From Gordonia sp. 'Campus' (lineage in GTDB: Bacteria; Actinomycetota; Actinomycetes; Mycobacteriales; Mycobacteriaceae), in the NCBI RefSeq assembly GCF_022206305.1, contig NZ_JAKOIW010000009.1, positions 65,893-129,892 on the forward strand: 64,000 bases of DNA, in the 5' to 3' direction. A model generated the notes under the pieces. That model was not told the DNA's origin. It worked only from the letters and a program-made list of their open reading frames with translations, and made no database searches. Positions 60,616-64,000 of this stretch are shown here, piece after piece (position 1 is the first letter of the stretch; each line of letters opens with the position of its first letter). A program made the translations under genes and the position numbers.

Positions 60616-62667
60616 TCACTCGGCGGCGGTGATCAGGAGGTTGCCCCACTCGTCGACCCGCGCGGAGGTCCGCGGCGGGACGACGGTCGTCGAATCGAGC
60701 TGGTCGACGATGCACGGTCCGGTGAGTACGGCTCCGGGCGGCAGGCCGGCGCGGTCGTACACCGGCGTGGTCAGTCGGGCGACCTCGTCGGGGAACAGCA
60801 CTTCCCGCACCTCGAGGGGCTCCGGTGCGAAGGTCGCCGGATCGATCAGGTCGGCGGGCGTCACATCCATCCGTGGCGTGAGTCCGATGGCGCGCAACGA
60901 GATCCGGTAGATCTCGACGCCGGTGTCTTCCGCCGCGAAGTTGTGTTCCTTGAGATGCGTCGCGTGGAAGGTCGCGACGACTTCCTCCAGACTCGTCAGC
61001 GGCATCGACACCGGCACCGCGATCGCTCGCCACTGTCCCTCATAGCGCATGTCGAGGTGGTACTCGAAGAGCATGTCGTCGAGGTCGACGTGCTCGGCCG
61101 ACAGACGTGCGCGCCCTTCCTCCTGCAACTCGGCGAAGGTGGCGTTCAGATGATCGAGGTCGGCGCCGGCGGCGTCGGCGAGGTACATCCGGGTGATGTC
61201 GTGCTGGATGTCGACCAACATGCATCCCATCGCCGAGGTGACCCCCGGGTGCGGCGGGATGATGACGGTGGGGATGCCCAGGTCCTTGGCGAGATAGGCG
61301 GCGTGCAGGGGCCCGGCTCCGCCGAAACCGACCAGCGCGAAGTCCCGCGGATCGTGACCCTTGCGGATGGAGATGAGACGGATCGCGTCGGCCATGTTGG
61401 CGTTGGCGACCTTGATGATCGACTGTGCCGCCGTCTCGACGTCGAGACCCAGTGGTGCCGAGATCTTCTCCAGGGCAGCCCGCGCCATCGACTCGTCGAG
61501 TTCCTTCACGCCGCCGGCCAGCTTCTTGCCGACGGTGCCCAGGATGAGGTTGGCGTCGGTGTTGGTCGCCAGATCCCCCGACGCGCCGTAACAGGCCGGT
61601 CCGGGGTCGGACCCCGCGGACTGCGGACCGTTGCGTAGTGAACCGGCGTCGTCGAGCCACGCGATCGAACCGCCACCCGCGCCGATGGTCAGCACCTCGA
61701 TGCTGGGGAAACAGATCGGGTGGCCGAACGCGACACTCCACATGTTCGTCGTCGCCAGCACGCCGTTGTCGGTGAGTGAGACGTCGGTGGAGGTCCCGCC
61801 CATGTCGAACCCGATCGAATTCTCGAACCCGCACGTGCGGGCGATGTGGCGACTCGCGATGGCTCCCGCCGCGATGCCGGAGGCGGCCAGGCGGGCGCCG
61901 TACTTCTCGGCCATGGTCGGTGTCATGACCCCGCCGCCCGAATGGAGCAGCAGGACGTCGTTGTCGTATCCGGCATCGGCGAGCCGGCCCTCGAGTGTCC
62001 GGGCGTAGGGGCCGATGATCGGGACCAGGGCCGCATTGGCGACTGTCGTCGAGAACCGCTCGTATTCGAAGATCTCCGGCAGGACATCGCTGGACGTCGT
62101 GATCGACACCCCCGGTAGTTCCTCGGCGAGGATCTCGGCCATCCGGTTCTCGTGTGCGGGGTTGGTGAAGGAGTTCACGAAACACACTGCCACCGTCTCG
62201 ATCTCGCGTCGGCGTAGGACCCTGGCGACTTCGCGCGCGGAGTCCTCGTCGAGCGGCTCGAGGACGGTGCCGTCGTAACCGATCCGTTCGGGAACGGTCA
62301 GGCGGTGGCGACGTGGGACCACCGGCAGGGCGACCTCCTGGTACGGGTCCCAGGACTCACGGTCGCCGCGCCGGATCTCGATCACGTCCCGGAACCCCTC
62401 GGTCGTCACCAGCGCGACCTTAGGGAACTTCCTCGTGATGAGCGCGTTCGTCGCGATCGTCGTTCCGTGCGAGAAGAATTCGACATCCTCCCACGCGACG
62501 CCGGCCTGCTCCATACCGGCCAGCACGCCCTCGATGGGATTGCTCTGGGTGGGATACTTGGCCGTGACGATCGTGCCGTCGGACTGCTGGATGAAGACGT
62601 CGGTGAACGTCCCACCGATGTCGACGGCGGTGCGGACCTTGTCGGTCCGGCTGATGGCTTTCGTCAT
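60616..62667 (-). CDS. hyuA: Hydantoinase/oxoprolinase A-type subunit
   Basis: 683 residues from ATG 62667 behind GAGGAAG; upstream in-frame starts add sequence without similarity. The ASKHA-type ATPase core begins AVDIGGTFTDVFIQ, with SHGTTIATNALITRK, the second phosphate loop GFDMGGTSTDVSL, LTIGAGGGSIAWLDDAG and FGGAGPLHAAYLAKDLG. It hydrolyses ATP to phosphorylate the ring amide before opening in the HyuA/5-oxoprolinase A family. It pairs with hyuB just downstream and is divergent from the PucR-like regulator. Confidence 0.93.
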   Translation of the reverse strand: MTKAISRTDKVRTAVDIGGTFTDVFIQQSDGTIVTAKYPTQSNPIEGVLAGMEQAGVAWEDVEFFSHGTTIATNALITRKFPKVALVTTEGFRDVIEIRRGDRESWDPYQEVALPVVPRRHRLTVPERIGYDGTVLEPLDEDSAREVARVLRRREIETVAVCFVNSFTNPAHENRMAEILAEELPGVSITTSSDVLPEIFEYERFSTTVANAALVPIIGPYARTLEGRLADAGYDNDVLLLHSGGGVMTPTMAEKYGARLAASGIAAGAIASRHIARTCGFENSIGFDMGGTSTDVSLTDNGVLATTNMWSVAFGHPICFPSIEVLTIGAGGGSIAWLDDAGSLRNGPQSAGSDPGPACYGASGDLATNTDANLILGTVGKKLAGGVKELDESMARAALEKISAPLGLDVETAAQSIIKVANANMADAIRLISIRKGHDPRDFALVGFGGAGPLHAAYLAKDLGIPTVIIPPHPGVTSAMGCMLVDIQHDITRMYLADAAGADLDHLNATFAELQEEGRARLSAEHVDLDDMLFEYHLDMRYEGQWRAIAVPVSMPLTSLEEVVATFHATHLKEHNFAAEDTGVEIYRISLRAIGLTPRMDVTPADLIDPATFAPEPLEVREVLFPDEVARLTTPVYDRAGLPPGAVLTGPCIVDQLDSTTVVPPRTSARVDEWGNLLITAAE

Positions 62668-62975
62668 GGGTACTTCCTCGTGGCTCAGCGGTCTCGGGAC
62701 GCTCATCACGAAACCCGGCGCGGCGCCGTCGAACAATTGGCTCACCAGCCAGTGGTGCGGCGCGCAGGACTGGACGTTCGCACGCGACGGACCGGCCACG
62801 ACCACGCGACCTGCACAAACCGTCGTTCTCGGCGCGTAACGCGCACATGTCGGACACGGACCGGAAACGTGATGTCACACAACGGAAACACCGACGGTGA
62901 CGCGCGGTCGGGTGGTGAGAACGACTGCGAGCGTCGATAATCGACGAACACCGGCGGCGGCGAGGAGGCGATCGG
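62668..62975. promoter_or_regulatory. 308-base divergent promoter region of hyuA and the PucR-like gene
   Basis: No gene seen. It holds a GTGA-TG-TCAC dyad near 62869-62878 flanked by two ggaaac repeats (about 62862 and 62884), plausible regulator sites for one of the divergent genes. The PucR-like gene starts after GAGGAGG (62961-62967). No reliable -35/-10 pair was identified. Confidence 0.35.
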
Positions 62976-64000
62976 ATGGCGACCGTGGGAGACGTCGTCA
63001 TCGGCGTGGGTCTGCTGTCGGTCACGCCGGGGGCCGCCGGGCGGACGCGACACGTGGAGGTGTCCGGTACCTGCGAGGTCGGCCGGATCGAACCCGCGGA
63101 CGTCGGTGCGGGCGACATCGTGCACATGGGGTCGACGGGATGGCCAGCGGCGGGAGCGCCGGAGGTGTTCGCGGCGACCCTGCGGCAGTGCGCAGCGGCC
63201 GCCGTGGTGGTGGACACCGACGACGACAACCTGTCCGCCGAGTTCGTGTCGGCCTGCGTGAGTCACGGTGTGCCGATCTACATGCTGCCCAGGACGAAGA
63301 CGTTCCGCGACGTCGAGATGGTCGTCGCGCCGCATTCCGTCGTCGACGACAGCGTCGACGAATCCGGTCCGGTGGCATCGATTCTCACGTCCCTCGTCGC
63401 ATTCCACCGCGCGTCTGGCGTCAGTGGGGCAGTGGTGCTCGACGGCGCGGTCCTCACCGCATCGTCGGCGACCCTCGACGCCGATCTCCTGAGGAAGACC
63501 ACCGCGTTGACTCCGGCAGTCCTGCATGCGATTCCCGGGACCGCGGCGGCTCTGCACATCACGCTGCCGAGGTCTGGTGCGGCGCTTGTGCTCTCGAACC
63601 CGCGTCGCCGCCCGCTCGAATCGACCCGGGTCCGCAAACTCGCGAACGACACCGACGCCGACGCGTACCTGCTGCGGGTGAACCGGACGATGCGCAGGCC
63701 GTTGGAGGGGGCCCTCGTCCGCGAGCTGATCGAGGCACGGATCCCGTCATCGGCGATGGATTCGTGGGTGGGGTCCTTCGGTTACCGGCCAGGTGATCGC
63801 GTCCACTCGGTGGCGGTGATGATCGGTCCGCACAGCGACACCTCGTCGGCGCGGGTTGTCGACGCCCTGCACGACCTGGGTGCCTGCGCCGGGTTGGCAA
63901 CCGTTGCGGCAGCACATGACTCGGTGGTCTACGCGCTGATCAAGACGGGCACGGAGAAGGACTCGGTGCCACCGACGGGACGCGACTTCGACACACATCT
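62976..64000 (+). CDS. PucR-like transcriptional regulator (partial, 3' end beyond window)
   Basis: Open reading frame from ATG 62976 to the right edge, at least 341 residues, with no stop. The N-terminal part (VGDVVIGVGLLSVTPGAAGRTRHVEVSGT then GAGDIVHMGSTGW) follows the layout of the PucR purine-catabolism regulator domain. The C-terminal HTH expected in this family would lie outside. The gene is divergent from the hydantoinase operon, so it probably controls it in response to a purine- or lactam-type inducer. Family assignment is by layout and is moderate. Confidence 0.65.
   Translation, partial: MATVGDVVIGVGLLSVTPGAAGRTRHVEVSGTCEVGRIEPADVGAGDIVHMGSTGWPAAGAPEVFAATLRQCAAAAVVVDTDDDNLSAEFVSACVSHGVPIYMLPRTKTFRDVEMVVAPHSVVDDSVDESGPVASILTSLVAFHRASGVSGAVVLDGAVLTASSATLDADLLRKTTALTPAVLHAIPGTAAALHITLPRSGAALVLSNPRRRPLESTRVRKLANDTDADAYLLRVNRTMRRPLEGALVRELIEARIPSSAMDSWVGSFGYRPGDRVHSVAVMIGPHSDTSSARVVDALHDLGACAGLATVAAAHDSVVYALIKTGTEKDSVPPTGRDFDTH

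Overview
The window is a GC-rich actinobacterial chromosome segment. It most likely comes from a mycolic-acid-containing Mycobacteriales member close to Gordonia, Williamsia or Rhodococcus. The grounds are gene order shared with Mycobacterium tuberculosis as I recall it: menD / Rv0556-like / mgtA / menG / menJ / polyprenyl synthase / htpX / yajQ, then tRNA-Thr / tRNA-Met / rpmG / had genes / tRNA-Trp / secE / nusG / rplK / rplA. A mycolate-type dehydratase and frequent GTG and TTG starts agree. The genus is inference.

Layout. (1) 1-16.9 kb: the 3' part of a giant non-ribosomal peptide synthetase (NRPS) gene, entering from outside the window and ending in a thioesterase. It is translationally coupled to a low-molecular-weight tyrosine phosphatase and a DUF4012 membrane protein. 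One adenylation domain is degenerate and one module has none. (2) 16.9-25 kb: menB, a thioesterase, a ThiF-nitroreductase fusion (MoeY/Rv1355c type) divergent from a putative GNAT/FeeM-like acyltransferase, then a GGDEF protein and a GGDEF-EAL protein. (3) 25-31.3 kb: a CIRCE-controlled small heat-shock protein, a trans-acting enoyl-reductase-like protein, an AbrB-family membrane protein, menD, an Rv0556-like protein and a peptidase E homologue. (4) 31.4-38.5 kb: mgtA, menG, an MpaB-type oxygenase, menJ, a polyprenyl diphosphate synthase, htpX and yajQ. (5) 38.6-43.7 kb: four tRNAs, rpmG, a fused hadA-hadB gene, secE, nusG, rplK and rplA.

(6) 43.7-50.8 kb: a DUF222/HNH (13E12-family) gene, a vitamin B12 ABC importer (btuCDF) behind a cobalamin riboswitch, L-lactate dehydrogenase and two small secreted proteins. 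(7) 50.8-54 kb: DUF1275, DUF2786, YihY and TIGR04338 proteins with a 38-39 bp tandem repeat. (8) 54.1-56.8 kb: a tightly overlapping trio, namely an EspC/WXG100-like protein, a DUF1023 alpha/beta hydrolase with an N-terminal WXG-like helical region, and a Tat-type lipoprotein. It looks like a type VII secretion effector with an immunity lipoprotein and is my best candidate for a little-described system. (9) 56.8-64 kb: an NCS1 permease with a C-terminal zinc-ribbon-like tail and hydantoinase/oxoprolinase subunits A and B, divergent from a partial PucR-like regulator.

How the parts connect. menB, menD, menG, menJ and the prenyl synthase cover most of menaquinone formation and reduction. HadAB, MgtA and possibly the DUF4012/NRPS operon serve the cell envelope. 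The GGDEF and EAL proteins and YajQ are all c-di-GMP-related. The NCS1/HyuAB/PucR block is a self-contained lactam/hydantoin uptake and opening pathway. All functions come from reading motifs and gene order; no database search was run.
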